Source: Streptomyces anulatus
GTDB lineage: Bacteria > Actinomycetota > Actinomycetes > Streptomycetales > Streptomycetaceae
DNA length: 64,000 nt
NCBI RefSeq assembly: GCF_014650675.1
Contig: NZ_BMVK01000007.1
Span: 186,001 to 250,000 of the forward strand
Reading direction: 5' to 3'
Below the pieces are notes generated by a model. That model searched no databases. It was given only the letters and a program-made list of their open reading frames with translations, and had not been told where the DNA came from. Both the position numbers and the translations under genes were made by a program. Below are positions 16,372 through 24,716 of the stretch, in pieces. How positions within the stretch are numbered: the stretch's first letter is position 1; each line of letters begins with the position of its first letter.

Positions 16372-17234
16372 GCGGGCCCCTCCTCGTCGACGCCCACCAG
16401 CACCTGTGGGACCTCTCCGTGCGCGACCAGGACTGGATCACCGGTCCCGCGCTCGCCCCGCTGCGCCGGACCTTCGCCGAGGACGACCTGCGGGCCGAGA
16501 CCGACGCGGCCGGGGTGACGGCCACCGTGCTCGTGCAGACCGTGACCGTGGCCGAGGAGACCCCGGAGATGCTGGCGGTGGCGCACGGCAGCGGGACGGT
16601 CGCCGGGGTGGTGGGCTGGACGGACCTGACGGCTCCCGGCGTCGCGGACGCCCTGGCCGCGCTGGTCCGGCTGCCGGGCGGGGACCGGCTGGTGGGGATC
16701 CGGCACCAGGTCCAGTCGGAGCCGGACCCCGGGTGGCTGCTGCGACCCGATGTGGGGCGCGGCCTCGCGGCGGTGGCCGAGGCCGGTCTCGTCCACGAAC
16801 TGGTGATCCTCCCCCACCAGTTGCCGGCGGCGGTCTCCGCCGCGGCGGCGCTGCCGGAGCTGACCTTCGTCCTCGACCACGCGGCGAAGCCGCCCGTAGC
16901 CTCGGGGGAGCTCGAACCCTGGGCGGCCGGGCTGCGCGCCTTCGCGGCGCTGCCCAACACCGTGTGCAAGCTCTCGGGCCTGGTCACCGAGGCCGACTGG
17001 CGGACCTGGACCGTGGAGGACCTGCGCCCGTACGCCGACGTGCTGCTCGACGCGTTCGGCCCGTACCGGCTGATGTTCGGCTCCGACTGGCCCGTCTGCA
17101 CACTCGCGGCCTCCTACGGGCGTGTCCTCGCGACGGCCCGGCTGCTGACCGGGGCGCTGAGCCCGTCGGAGCGGGCGGCCGTGTTCGGCGGCACGGCCGT
17201 GGACACGTACGGGCTGACGCCGCCGGGGGTGTGA
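16368..17234 (+). CDS. L-fuconolactonase (amidohydrolase-2 family)
   Basis: This 288-residue metal-dependent hydrolase has the amidohydrolase-2 TIM barrel. VDAHQHLWDL near residue 8 has the HxH metal pair and the typical HLWD. LIGIRHQVQSEPDP is represented by LVGIRHQVQSEPDPGWL near residue 110. LDHAAKPP near residue 170 holds the second-shell His, and MFGSDWPVC near residue 235 holds the metal Asp. This set is typical of the fucono-lactonase branch. GTG 16368 overlaps the mutarotase stop. It hydrolyses L-fucono-1,5-lactone to L-fuconate, feeding the dehydratase at the start of the operon. It is the last gene before the convergent arabinose importer. Confidence 0.85.
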   Translation: MSGPLLVDAHQHLWDLSVRDQDWITGPALAPLRRTFAEDDLRAETDAAGVTATVLVQTVTVAEETPEMLAVAHGSGTVAGVVGWTDLTAPGVADALAALVRLPGGDRLVGIRHQVQSEPDPGWLLRPDVGRGLAAVAEAGLVHELVILPHQLPAAVSAAAALPELTFVLDHAAKPPVASGELEPWAAGLRAFAALPNTVCKLSGLVTEADWRTWTVEDLRPYADVLLDAFGPYRLMFGSDWPVCTLAASYGRVLATARLLTGALSPSERAAVFGGTAVDTYGLTPPGV

Positions 17235-17314
17235 CGCGGCGTCGGCGTGCGGACGGAGGCACGGTCCGGAGGGTGCCGGCCCGGGGTGGCCGTCGGGCGG
17301 GGTGGCCGCGGACC

Positions 17315-18556
17315 TCAGGCGCCGGCCCTGCGCTTGTTCCAGACGTCGAAGCCGACCGCCGCGAGGAGCGCCAGACCTTTGATCACCTGCTGCCAGTCGG
17401 TGCCGATGCCGACCAGGTTCATCCCGTTGTTGAGGACTCCGAGGACCAGGCCGCCGATGACGGCGCCCAGCACCGTCCCGACGCCGCCGCTCATCGACGC
17501 CCCTCCGATGAAGGCCGCGGCGATGGCCTCCAGTTCGAAGTTGATGCCCGCCTTGGGCGAGGCCGCGTTGAAGCGCGCCGCGAACACCAGTCCGGCCAGG
17601 GCCGCCAGCATCCCCATGTTCAGGAAGACCGCGAAGGTCACCTTGCGGTCCTTGACGCCCGACAGCTTGGCCGCGGGGAGGTTGCCGCCGATGGCGTAGA
17701 CGTGCCGCCCCACCACCACGTTGCGCATCACGTAGCCGAAGCAGACCAGCAGAACGGCGAGGACGAGCAGGACGACGGGCGCGCCCTTGTAGCTGGCGAG
17801 CAGGAGCGTGGCGGCCGTGATGGCGGCGACCAGGGCGACGAGTTTCAGGACGAACAGGTTCTTCGGCAGGGGCGCCAGGTCGAACTCCGCCTGCCGGCCG
17901 CGGTTGCGGACCTCCTGGTTGACCACCAGGGCGATCACGCCGATACCGAGCAGCAGGGTCAGGTTGTGGTAGTTGGTGACGGGGCCGACCTCCGGCAGGA
18001 AGCCGTTCGCGACCTTCTGCAGTCCTTCGGGGAAGGGGCCCAGGGTCTGTCCCCGCAGAAAGATCTCGGTCAGTCCCCGGAACAGCAGCATGCCGGCCAG
18101 GGTGACGATGAACGACGGTATGCCGACGTACGCGATGAAGAAGCCCTGGAGCGCCCCCGCGGCCGCGCCGATGAGCAGGGTCACCACCACGGCGAGGGGC
18201 CAGGAGAGGTGGTGCTCCACCATCAGCACCGCCGCGACCGCCCCGACCAGGGCTGTCAGCGATCCCACGGAGAGGTCGATGTGCCCGGAGATGATGACGA
18301 TCATCATGCCGATGGCGAGAATGAGGATGTAGCTGTTCTGCAGGACGAGATTGGAGACGTTGCGTGGCAGGAGCAGGTCGCCGCCCGTCCAAATCTGGAA
18401 GAGCAGCACGATGAGTCCCAGCGCGAACAGCATCCCGTACTGCCGGGTGTTGCTCCGGACGCTGTCCACCAGCAGACGTGTCACCGCGGGTGCGGCGCCC
18501 CGTCGTCGGCCGCCGTCGGTCGCGGCCGGAGGGGTCGGGCCGAGGTCAGTGCTCAT
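17315..18556 (-). CDS. Multiple-monosaccharide ABC importer permease (GguB/MmsB type)
   Basis: This 413-residue permease of the CUT2 class has about ten hydrophobic segments. IIVISGHIDLSVGSLTALVGAV near residue 85 and GAVIGGLVLGVLNNGMNLVGIG near residue 370 are the characteristic CUT2 blocks. The ATG at 18556 lies inside the last 11 bases of the ATPase gene, so translation is coupled. It is the last gene of the binding-protein, ATPase, permease operon. The ligand is probably L-arabinose, or several pentoses, given araBAD nearby. Confidence 0.87.
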   Translation of the reverse strand: MSTDLGPTPPAATDGGRRRGAAPAVTRLLVDSVRSNTRQYGMLFALGLIVLLFQIWTGGDLLLPRNVSNLVLQNSYILILAIGMMIVIISGHIDLSVGSLTALVGAVAAVLMVEHHLSWPLAVVVTLLIGAAAGALQGFFIAYVGIPSFIVTLAGMLLFRGLTEIFLRGQTLGPFPEGLQKVANGFLPEVGPVTNYHNLTLLLGIGVIALVVNQEVRNRGRQAEFDLAPLPKNLFVLKLVALVAAITAATLLLASYKGAPVVLLVLAVLLVCFGYVMRNVVVGRHVYAIGGNLPAAKLSGVKDRKVTFAVFLNMGMLAALAGLVFAARFNAASPKAGINFELEAIAAAFIGGASMSGGVGTVLGAVIGGLVLGVLNNGMNLVGIGTDWQQVIKGLALLAAVGFDVWNKRRAGA

Positions 18557-20186
18557 CGGGGAGTCCTTCGTGGGGTGCGGGGTGCCGGGGCGCGGGGACG
18601 GCGGTGTCGTGCGTCATGTACCGCATCAGCAGCTCCTGGTCGGCTTCGGCGCGGGAGCTCTCGCCGGTGACCCGGCCGGCCGCCATGGTGTAGACGCGGT
18701 CGCACATGCCCAGGAGTTCGGGCAGCTCGGACGAGATCATCAGGACCGCTCTGCCTTCGGCGGCGAGCCGGTCGATCACCGTGTAGATCTCGTATTTGGC
18801 GCCGACGTCGACGCCTCTGGTCGGTTCGTCCAGGATGAGGACCTCGGGCCCGGCGAGGATCCACTTGGCCAGGACGACCTTCTGCTGGTTCCCGCCGGAC
18901 AGCCGCCCCACCTGTTCCAGGACATTGCGGGCCCGGATTTTCATGGTGCGGCGGAAGCCCTCGGCGAGGACGCGTTCCCGGTGGCTGTCGACCACGCCGC
19001 GCCGGGCCAGCCGGGGCAGTGAGGCGAGGGAGATGTTCCTGGTGACGGAGTCCTGGAGGTTCAGGCCGTAGTGCTTGCGGTCCTCCGTCACATAGGCGAT
19101 ACCCGCCTCGACGGCCTCCGGAACGGTGCGGGTGCGTGTCTCGGTCCCGTCGCGGAGCACCGTTCCGGAGAGGTATCTCCCGTAGGAACGGCCGAAGACG
19201 CTCATGGCGAGTTCCGTACGGCCGGCGCCCATCAGCCCGGCGATGCCCACGATCTCGCCGCGCTCCACCCGTAGCGACACCCCGTCGACCACCTTCCGCT
19301 GGTGGTCGACGGGGTGGCCCACGGTCCAGTCGCGGATCTCCAGGGCCGGTGCGGGAGCGGGCGGGGTCGTGCGGGGGGTCCGGTCGGGGAAGCGGTTGTC
19401 GAGGCTCCGGCCCACCATGCCTCGGATGATGCGCTCCTCCGTGGTCTCCGGTGCGCCGAGGTCGAGGGTCTCCACGGTGCGGCCGTCGCGGAGGATGGTG
19501 ACGGAGTCGGCGACCCTCGCGATCTCGTTGAGCTTGTGCGAGATGATGATCGAGGTGATGCCCTGGCTCTTCAACTCTCGTATCAATTCAAGGAGTTGGG
19601 CACTGTCCTCGTCGTTCAGCGCGGCGGTCGGCTCGTCGAGGATGAGCAGTCCGACGTCCTTGGCCAGCGCCTTGGCGATCTCGACCAGTTGCTGCTTGCT
19701 GACGCCGATGTCGGCGACCCGGGTCCGGGGGTGCTCGTCCAGCCCCACCCGGCGCAGGAGTCCGGCGGCCCGGCGCAGCGTCTCCGGCCAGGCGATGACT
19801 CCGCGCCGGGCGGACTCGTGGCCCAGGAAGATGTTCTCGGCGATCGAGAGCTGGGGCACCAGGGCCAGCTCCTGGTGGATGATCACGATGCCGCGCCGCT
19901 CGCTGGCGCGGATGTCGCGGAACCGGCACTCCTCGCCCTCGTAGCGGATCTCTCCTTCGTAACTGCCGTACGGATGAACGCCGGAGAGGACCTTCATCAG
20001 CGTGGACTTGCCCGCGCCGTTCTCGCCGCACAGCGCGTGGACCTCGCCGCGTCCGACGCGCAGGTTCACCCCGCTCAGCGCCTTCACACCGGGGAACGCC
20101 TTGCCGATGGACCGCATGTCGAGCACGAGGTCGCCGGGCGCGTCCCCTTCCGGTGCTCCGCCGGGCGCCGGGGCTTCGCCCGTCAC
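18546..20186 (-). CDS. Multiple-monosaccharide ABC importer ATPase (GguA/MmsA type, two nucleotide-binding domains)
   Basis: This 546-residue tandem ATPase has a first domain at residues 20-260 with Walker A GENGAGKST and Walker B LLILDEPTAAL. The second domain (residues 290-520) has a degenerate Walker A GLMGAGRTE, as normal for CUT2 ATPases, the signature LSGGNQQK and VLILDEPTRGVD. The first-domain signature is replaced by GVSKQQLVEIAKAL, also normal. The GTG start at 20186 overlaps the binding-protein stop by 4 bases. The C-terminus (AVPAPRHPAPHEGLPDEH) is unstructured. Confidence 0.88.
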   Translation of the reverse strand: MTGEAPAPGGAPEGDAPGDLVLDMRSIGKAFPGVKALSGVNLRVGRGEVHALCGENGAGKSTLMKVLSGVHPYGSYEGEIRYEGEECRFRDIRASERRGIVIIHQELALVPQLSIAENIFLGHESARRGVIAWPETLRRAAGLLRRVGLDEHPRTRVADIGVSKQQLVEIAKALAKDVGLLILDEPTAALNDEDSAQLLELIRELKSQGITSIIISHKLNEIARVADSVTILRDGRTVETLDLGAPETTEERIIRGMVGRSLDNRFPDRTPRTTPPAPAPALEIRDWTVGHPVDHQRKVVDGVSLRVERGEIVGIAGLMGAGRTELAMSVFGRSYGRYLSGTVLRDGTETRTRTVPEAVEAGIAYVTEDRKHYGLNLQDSVTRNISLASLPRLARRGVVDSHRERVLAEGFRRTMKIRARNVLEQVGRLSGGNQQKVVLAKWILAGPEVLILDEPTRGVDVGAKYEIYTVIDRLAAEGRAVLMISSELPELLGMCDRVYTMAAGRVTGESSRAEADQELLMRYMTHDTAVPAPRHPAPHEGLPDEH

Positions 20187-21292
20187 CGCAGGTCCTCGGC
20201 CTTCAGATAGCCGGATTCCACCAGTACGGCGCGGTAGTTGCTCCTGTCCACGCTGACCGGCGGCAGCAGGTGGGCGGGGACGACCTTCTTCCCGTTGTCG
20301 TACGTCGTGGTGTCGTTGGTCTCGGGCTTCTTCCCGTCCAGGACCGCTCCGACCATGTCGGACGCCACCTGGGCGAGTGCGCGGGTGTCCTTGTAGACGG
20401 TCTGGGTCTGCTCGCCCGCGATGATCGACTTCACCGACGCGGCCTCCGCGTCCTGCCCGGTGACCACCGGCAGGGGCTTGGCGGCGCTGCCGTAGTCGTC
20501 GGACTTGAGGGCCGACAGGATGCCGATGGAGATGCCGTCGTACGGCGAGAGGACCGCGTCGACCCGGTCGGCGGAGTACGTGGAGGTGAGCAGGTCGTCC
20601 ATCCGGCGCTGGGCGGTGCCGCCGTCCCAGCGCAGCGTGGTGACCTGGTTGAGGCGGGTCTGCCCGGAGCGGACGACGAGGCGCTTGTCGTCGATGTAGG
20701 GCTTGAGCACCTTCATGGCGCCGTTGAAGAAGTACTTGGTGTTGTTGTCGTCGTTCGACCCCGCGAACAGCTCGATGTTGAAGGGACCCTTGTCCGGCTG
20801 CTCCTTCAGGGCGAGCTTGTCGACGATGTAGCCCGCCTGGAGCTCCCCGACCTTCTCGTTGTCGAACGAGGCGTAGTAGTCGACGTGGGGAGAGCCGAGG
20901 ATCAGCCGGTCGTAGGAGATGACGGGGATGTCGGCGTCGGCGGCCTGCTGGAGGACGTTGGAGAGGGCCTCGCCGTTGATCGCGGCGATGACCAGGGCGT
21001 CCACCCCCTGGGTGATCATGTTCTCGATCTGGGAGACCTGCTGGTCGGGGTCGTCCTCTCCGTACTGGAGCGTGGTCCGGAAATCGGCCTTCTTCAGGCT
21101 CGTCGTCATGTTCCGGCCGTCGGCTATCCAGCGCTCCGACGACTTGGTCGGCATCGCGATGCCGATGGTCCTGGCACCCTCGCCGGACTTCTCGCGGCTT
21201 CCGCCCTCGCTGTTCTGACCGCAGGCGGTCAGCAGCAGGGCGCACGCGGTCGTGACGGCGAGGATCGGTAGAGCGGCTCGTCGATTCGTCAT
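20183..21292 (-). CDS. Sugar-binding lipoprotein, ChvE-like
   Basis: This 369-residue periplasmic-binding-type lipoprotein starts MTNRRAALPILAVTTACA and has the lipobox LLLTAC near residue 25. The mature part matches the ChvE/multiple-sugar-binding pattern: MPTKSSERWIADG, QIENMITQGVDALVIAAI, and DIPVISYDRLILGS. It then shows YYASFDNEKVGELQAGYI. ATG 21292 is preferred; an in-frame GTG three codons earlier is also possible. It shares a 280-bp divergent region with the LacI-type regulator gene, including a good operator. It captures the sugar (probably L-arabinose) for the ATPase and permease that follow. Confidence 0.87.
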   Translation of the reverse strand: MTNRRAALPILAVTTACALLLTACGQNSEGGSREKSGEGARTIGIAMPTKSSERWIADGRNMTTSLKKADFRTTLQYGEDDPDQQVSQIENMITQGVDALVIAAINGEALSNVLQQAADADIPVISYDRLILGSPHVDYYASFDNEKVGELQAGYIVDKLALKEQPDKGPFNIELFAGSNDDNNTKYFFNGAMKVLKPYIDDKRLVVRSGQTRLNQVTTLRWDGGTAQRRMDDLLTSTYSADRVDAVLSPYDGISIGILSALKSDDYGSAAKPLPVVTGQDAEAASVKSIIAGEQTQTVYKDTRALAQVASDMVGAVLDGKKPETNDTTTYDNGKKVVPAHLLPPVSVDRSNYRAVLVESGYLKAEDLR

Positions 21293-21447
21293 GGTCGTTA
21301 CCTGGCATTCCCGTCGTTGGGGCGGCGTTGGGGCGCCTCGGGGGTGGTTCGGAACGGCTCGGGGGCGGCTTCGTGGTCGACGGCAGGCGGGCACGCCTCC
21401 GCCACGGCGCGGGCGCCGTCGACAGGGGAACCGCCCACCAGCCACTG

Positions 21448-21467
21448 GATTGTTAGCGCTCACACAT
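21448..21467. promoter_or_regulatory. LacI-family operator in the importer/regulator intergenic region
   Basis: GATTGTTAGCGCTCACACAT has an exact left half of the palindrome seen before araB and a weaker right half. It lies 156 bp from the binding-protein start and 108 bp from the regulator start, so it could act on both. Confidence 0.7.
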
Positions 21468-21574
21468 GTCGGGGGCAAGAGGCGTTAAGCTGTTTCTCGA
21501 ATTCGAGGTGGGCCCGTCGCCCTCGCGGAGCGTCCCGCGGCCGGGCCGCGGCCGTCGTCCGGAGGAAGCAAGGC

Positions 21575-22621
21575 ATGACCCGCCCCACGGAGGCCCTCCG
21601 CCCACCAACGATGGCGGACGTCGCCCGGGAGGCGGGGGTCTCGCACCAGACCGTCTCCCGTGTGCTCAGCGGCCACCCCAACGTCCGGGCCACCACCCGG
21701 GAGCAGGTGACGGCCGCGATCGAACGGCTCGGCTACCGCCGCAACTCCGCGGCCCGCGCGCTGGTCACCCGGCGTTCGCGGACGCTCGGCGTGATCGCGG
21801 TGGACCCGACGCTCTACGGTCCCGCGAGCACGCTCGCCGGACTCCAGGAGGCCGCCCGCGACGAGGGGTACCTGGTCTCGACCGTCACCCTGCGCAGCGG
21901 CGGCGGTCACGCCCTGGAGGACGCGCTCGACCACCTGGCGGCCTGGGGCGTCGAGGGCGCGGTCGCGATCACCCCCCAGCGTTCCAGCGTGCGGGCCCTG
22001 GCACGGCTCACGCCGCCCTTCCCCGTCGTCACGGTGGAGGGCAGCCACGGGCTCGACATCCCCGGCGTCTCCCTCGACCAGGAGCTGGGCGCCCGCCTCG
22101 TCACCGAGCACCTCCTCGCCGCCGGCCACGAGACCGTCTGGCACGTGGCCGGCCCCGAGGACTGGCTGGAGAGCGCCGCGCGCACCGAGGGCTGGCGCGC
22201 CGTCCTGGAGGAGCACGGGATCCGCCCGCCGCGCGTGCTGCGGGGCGACTGGAGCCCCCTGTCCGGCTACCACGCGGGGCAGGAACTGGCGGGGCTGACC
22301 CTGGCACGGCGCGGCTCGACCCCGGTGACGGCGGCGTTCGTCGCCAACGACCAGATGGCGCTGGGGGTCCTGCGCGCGCTCCGGGAGGCGGGCATCCGCA
22401 CCCCGCGGCAGGTGGCCGTCGCGGGCTTCGACGACATCCCCGAGGCGGGGTTCTTCCCTCCCCCGCTGACCACCGTGCGCCAGGACTTCACGGCCATCGG
22501 CCGCAGGAGCATCCAGTTGCTGCTGGAGCACATCGAGGGCACCGCGACCGGCGTGGAGCACATCGTGGTGGAGCCGCAGCTCATCGTCCGGGCGAGCACC
22601 CGGTCGCAGGACGGCGCCTGA
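21575..22621 (+). CDS. LacI-family regulator of the arabinose island
   Basis: This 348-residue LacI/GalR repressor has the HTH TMADVAREAGVSHQTVSRVLSGH split across residues 12-34, followed by the hinge helix NSAARALVTRRSRTLGV, with the Leu of the hinge intact. The periplasmic-binding-like core ends with AVAGFDDIPEAGFFPPPLTTVRQDF, the usual signature near residue 280. ATG 21575 follows GGAGGAAGCAAGGC. Two LacI-type palindromes flank its regulon: one in its own upstream region and one before araB. The inducer is probably L-arabinose or a derivative. Confidence 0.88.
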   Translation: MTRPTEALRPPTMADVAREAGVSHQTVSRVLSGHPNVRATTREQVTAAIERLGYRRNSAARALVTRRSRTLGVIAVDPTLYGPASTLAGLQEAARDEGYLVSTVTLRSGGGHALEDALDHLAAWGVEGAVAITPQRSSVRALARLTPPFPVVTVEGSHGLDIPGVSLDQELGARLVTEHLLAAGHETVWHVAGPEDWLESAARTEGWRAVLEEHGIRPPRVLRGDWSPLSGYHAGQELAGLTLARRGSTPVTAAFVANDQMALGVLRALREAGIRTPRQVAVAGFDDIPEAGFFPPPLTTVRQDFTAIGRRSIQLLLEHIEGTATGVEHIVVEPQLIVRASTRSQDGA

Positions 22622-22676
22622 GGCGGGCCCTCGGCGGGGACGGCCGGACCCACCCCTGCCCGGTGGCCGATTCCAG

Positions 22677-22720
22677 CCCCTCGGGCTCGCCCGGCCGGCC
22701 CCTCGGGCTCGCCCGGCCGG
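22677..22720. repeat. Perfect 22-bp tandem duplication
   Basis: Two identical 22-base units starting CCCCTCGGGCTCGCCC and ending GGCCGG lie back to back, followed by GCCC, which can pair with the unit ends to form hairpins. It may be part of the regulator's terminator or a slippage duplication. Confidence 0.75.
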
Positions 22721-22845
22721 GCCCGTCGCACCGCCCGTCGCGCCGCCCGGACAGGCGCCTCGGCGACGCCCCGCGACCCCGGGCCGGAAGCCGGGAATCG
22801 CGCGGTGGACGAGGAGCACCCGAGGCACACGAGAAGCGCGCCCTC

Positions 22846-22876
22846 TTGCCCCAACCGATTGTTAGCGCTAACAATC
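22846..22876 (+). promoter_or_regulatory. araB promoter with perfect LacI-type operator
   Basis: GATTGTTAGCGCTAACAATC (22857-22876) is a perfect 20-base palindrome with the LacI-family core AGCGCT. TTGCCC (22846-22851) and TAACAA (22869-22874), 17 bases apart, could be the -35 and -10; the operator would then cover the -10. It lies about 50 bp before araB. Confidence 0.75.
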
Positions 22877-22926
22877 AGGGGCGGTGAAGCTCCCCGCACC
22901 CACTCCCGCAGCAGAGAGTCCCGCTC

Positions 22927-24639
22927 GTGACCCCTCAGCCCGATCCCCCCGTCAGCCCACTCGACCACGCGCCCGACGCCTGCACCGTCGGCGTCGACTT
23001 CGGCACGCTCTCCGCCCGTGCCGTGGTGGTCCGCGTCCGCGACGGTGCGGAACTGGGATCCGCCGTGCACACCTACCGCAACGGCGTCATCGACCGGAGC
23101 CTGCCGGGCTCGGACACCCCGTTGCCCCCCGACTGGGCTCTCCAGGACCCGCGTGACTGGCGGGAGGCGCTCCGCACCGCCGTACCGGACGCGCTCGCGG
23201 CGGCCGGCGTCGATCCCGCCCGGGTCATCGCCATCGGCACCGACTTCACCTCCTGCACGGTGCTGCCGACGACCGCGGACGGCGTCCCGCTGGCCGAACA
23301 GCCCGCCTGGGCGGACCGCCCCCACGCGTGGCCGAAGCTCTGGAAGCACCACGCCGCCCAGGACCAGGCCGACCGCGTCAACGCCCTGGCGCACCAGCGC
23401 GGCGAGCCCTGGATCAGGCGGTACGGCGGCCGGATCTCCGCGGAGTGGCAGTACGCGAAGGCGCTCCAGGTGCTGGAGGAGGATCCGCAGGTGTACGCCG
23501 CCTGCGACCGCTGGATCGAGGCGGCCGACTGGATCGTCTGGCAGCTGACCGGCTCCGAGTCGCGCAACTCCTGCACCGCCGGCTACAAGGGCCTCCACCA
23601 GGACGGCGCCTATCCCTCGCCCGCGTATCTCGCCGGACTCCACCCGGACTTCGCGGACTTCCCCGCCACCCGGCTCGAACACCCGCTGCTTCCCCTCGGT
23701 TCCCGCGCCGGAACCGTGACCGCCGAGGCGGCGGCCCTGACCGGGCTCAGGCCGGGCACACCGGTCGCGGTGGGCAACGTCGACGCCCACGTCACGGCCC
23801 CCGCCGCCGGGGCGGTGGAGAACGGCCGTCTGCTCGCCATCATGGGGACCTCCACCTGCCACGTCGTCAACAGCGCGGAGTCGGCCGACGTCCCCGGGAT
23901 CTGCGGTGTGGTCGACGGGGGCATCGTGGCGGGCGCGTACGGCTACGAGGCGGGGCAGAGCGGGGTGGGCGACATCTTCGCCTGGTGGCTGCGTCAGGGC
24001 GTTCCCGACGACTACCGCGCCGCCGCCGAAGCGGCCGGCGAGGACCTGCACGAGCACCTGACCGGGCTCAGCGCCCGGCAGCCGGTCGGCGCCCACGGTC
24101 TGGTCGCGCTGGACTGGATGAACGGCAACCGCTCCACGCTCGTCGACCACCACCTCTCCGGCGTGCTGGTGGGCCTCACGCTCGACACCCGCCCCGAGGA
24201 CGTCTACCGCGCCCTGCTGGAGGCGACCGCCTTCGGCACCCGGGTCATCGTCGAGGCGCTGGAGGAACACGGGGTGCCCGTCACCGAGTTCATCGCGGCC
24301 GGCGGGCTCACGAAGAATCCGCTGCTCATGCAGATCTACGCCGACGTCCTGCGCCGCCCCGTGTCGCTCGCCACCTCCGACCAGGGCCCCGCCCTCGGGT
24401 CGGCCATCCACGCGGCGGTGGCGGCCGGAGCCTACCCGGACGTACGCGCGGCCGCCTCCCGGATGGGAAGCGTCGAGCGGAACGCGTATCTGCCGGACCC
24501 GGACAACGCCGACGTCTACGACCTCCTCTTCGCCGAATACCGCGCACTGCACGACCACTTCGGCTCCGGCGACGACCTTCTGCTGCACCGGCTGCGCAGA
24601 CTCCGCAACCGGGTCAGGGCCGCCCGGCCGGCGCACTGA
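22927..24639 (+). CDS. araB: L-ribulokinase AraB
   Basis: This 570-residue kinase of the FGGY family phosphorylates L-ribulose to L-ribulose 5-phosphate. Near the start, TVGVDFGTLSARAVVV is the ATP-binding beta-hairpin of the ribulokinase branch. IGTDFTSCTVLPTTADG, KLWKHHAAQDQADR, GNVDAHVTAPAAG and LDWMNGNRSTLVDHHLSG match ribulokinase blocks. The C-terminal FGGY signature region is EFIAAGGLTKNPLLMQIYADV. A GTG start at 22927 is used; GAGAG lies 8 bases before it. The length is normal for AraB. It is the first gene of araB-araA-araD, directly behind the LacI-type operator. Confidence 0.93.
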   Translation: MTPQPDPPVSPLDHAPDACTVGVDFGTLSARAVVVRVRDGAELGSAVHTYRNGVIDRSLPGSDTPLPPDWALQDPRDWREALRTAVPDALAAAGVDPARVIAIGTDFTSCTVLPTTADGVPLAEQPAWADRPHAWPKLWKHHAAQDQADRVNALAHQRGEPWIRRYGGRISAEWQYAKALQVLEEDPQVYAACDRWIEAADWIVWQLTGSESRNSCTAGYKGLHQDGAYPSPAYLAGLHPDFADFPATRLEHPLLPLGSRAGTVTAEAAALTGLRPGTPVAVGNVDAHVTAPAAGAVENGRLLAIMGTSTCHVVNSAESADVPGICGVVDGGIVAGAYGYEAGQSGVGDIFAWWLRQGVPDDYRAAAEAAGEDLHEHLTGLSARQPVGAHGLVALDWMNGNRSTLVDHHLSGVLVGLTLDTRPEDVYRALLEATAFGTRVIVEALEEHGVPVTEFIAAGGLTKNPLLMQIYADVLRRPVSLATSDQGPALGSAIHAAVAAGAYPDVRAAASRMGSVERNAYLPDPDNADVYDLLFAEYRALHDHFGSGDDLLLHRLRRLRNRVRAARPAH

Positions 24640-24716
24640 CCCCGGCGCACTCCGCAGCTCACCGCACCCCGCGCCCGCACCCCGTACCCCGTACCCCGAC
24701 AAAGGAGCACCCCGCC

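Larger units (their letters stand above)
22622..22926. other. 305-bp regulator-araB intergenic region
   Basis: It holds a tandem 22-bp duplication (22677-22720) and the araB operator-promoter (22846-22876). No gene was seen. Confidence 0.6.
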
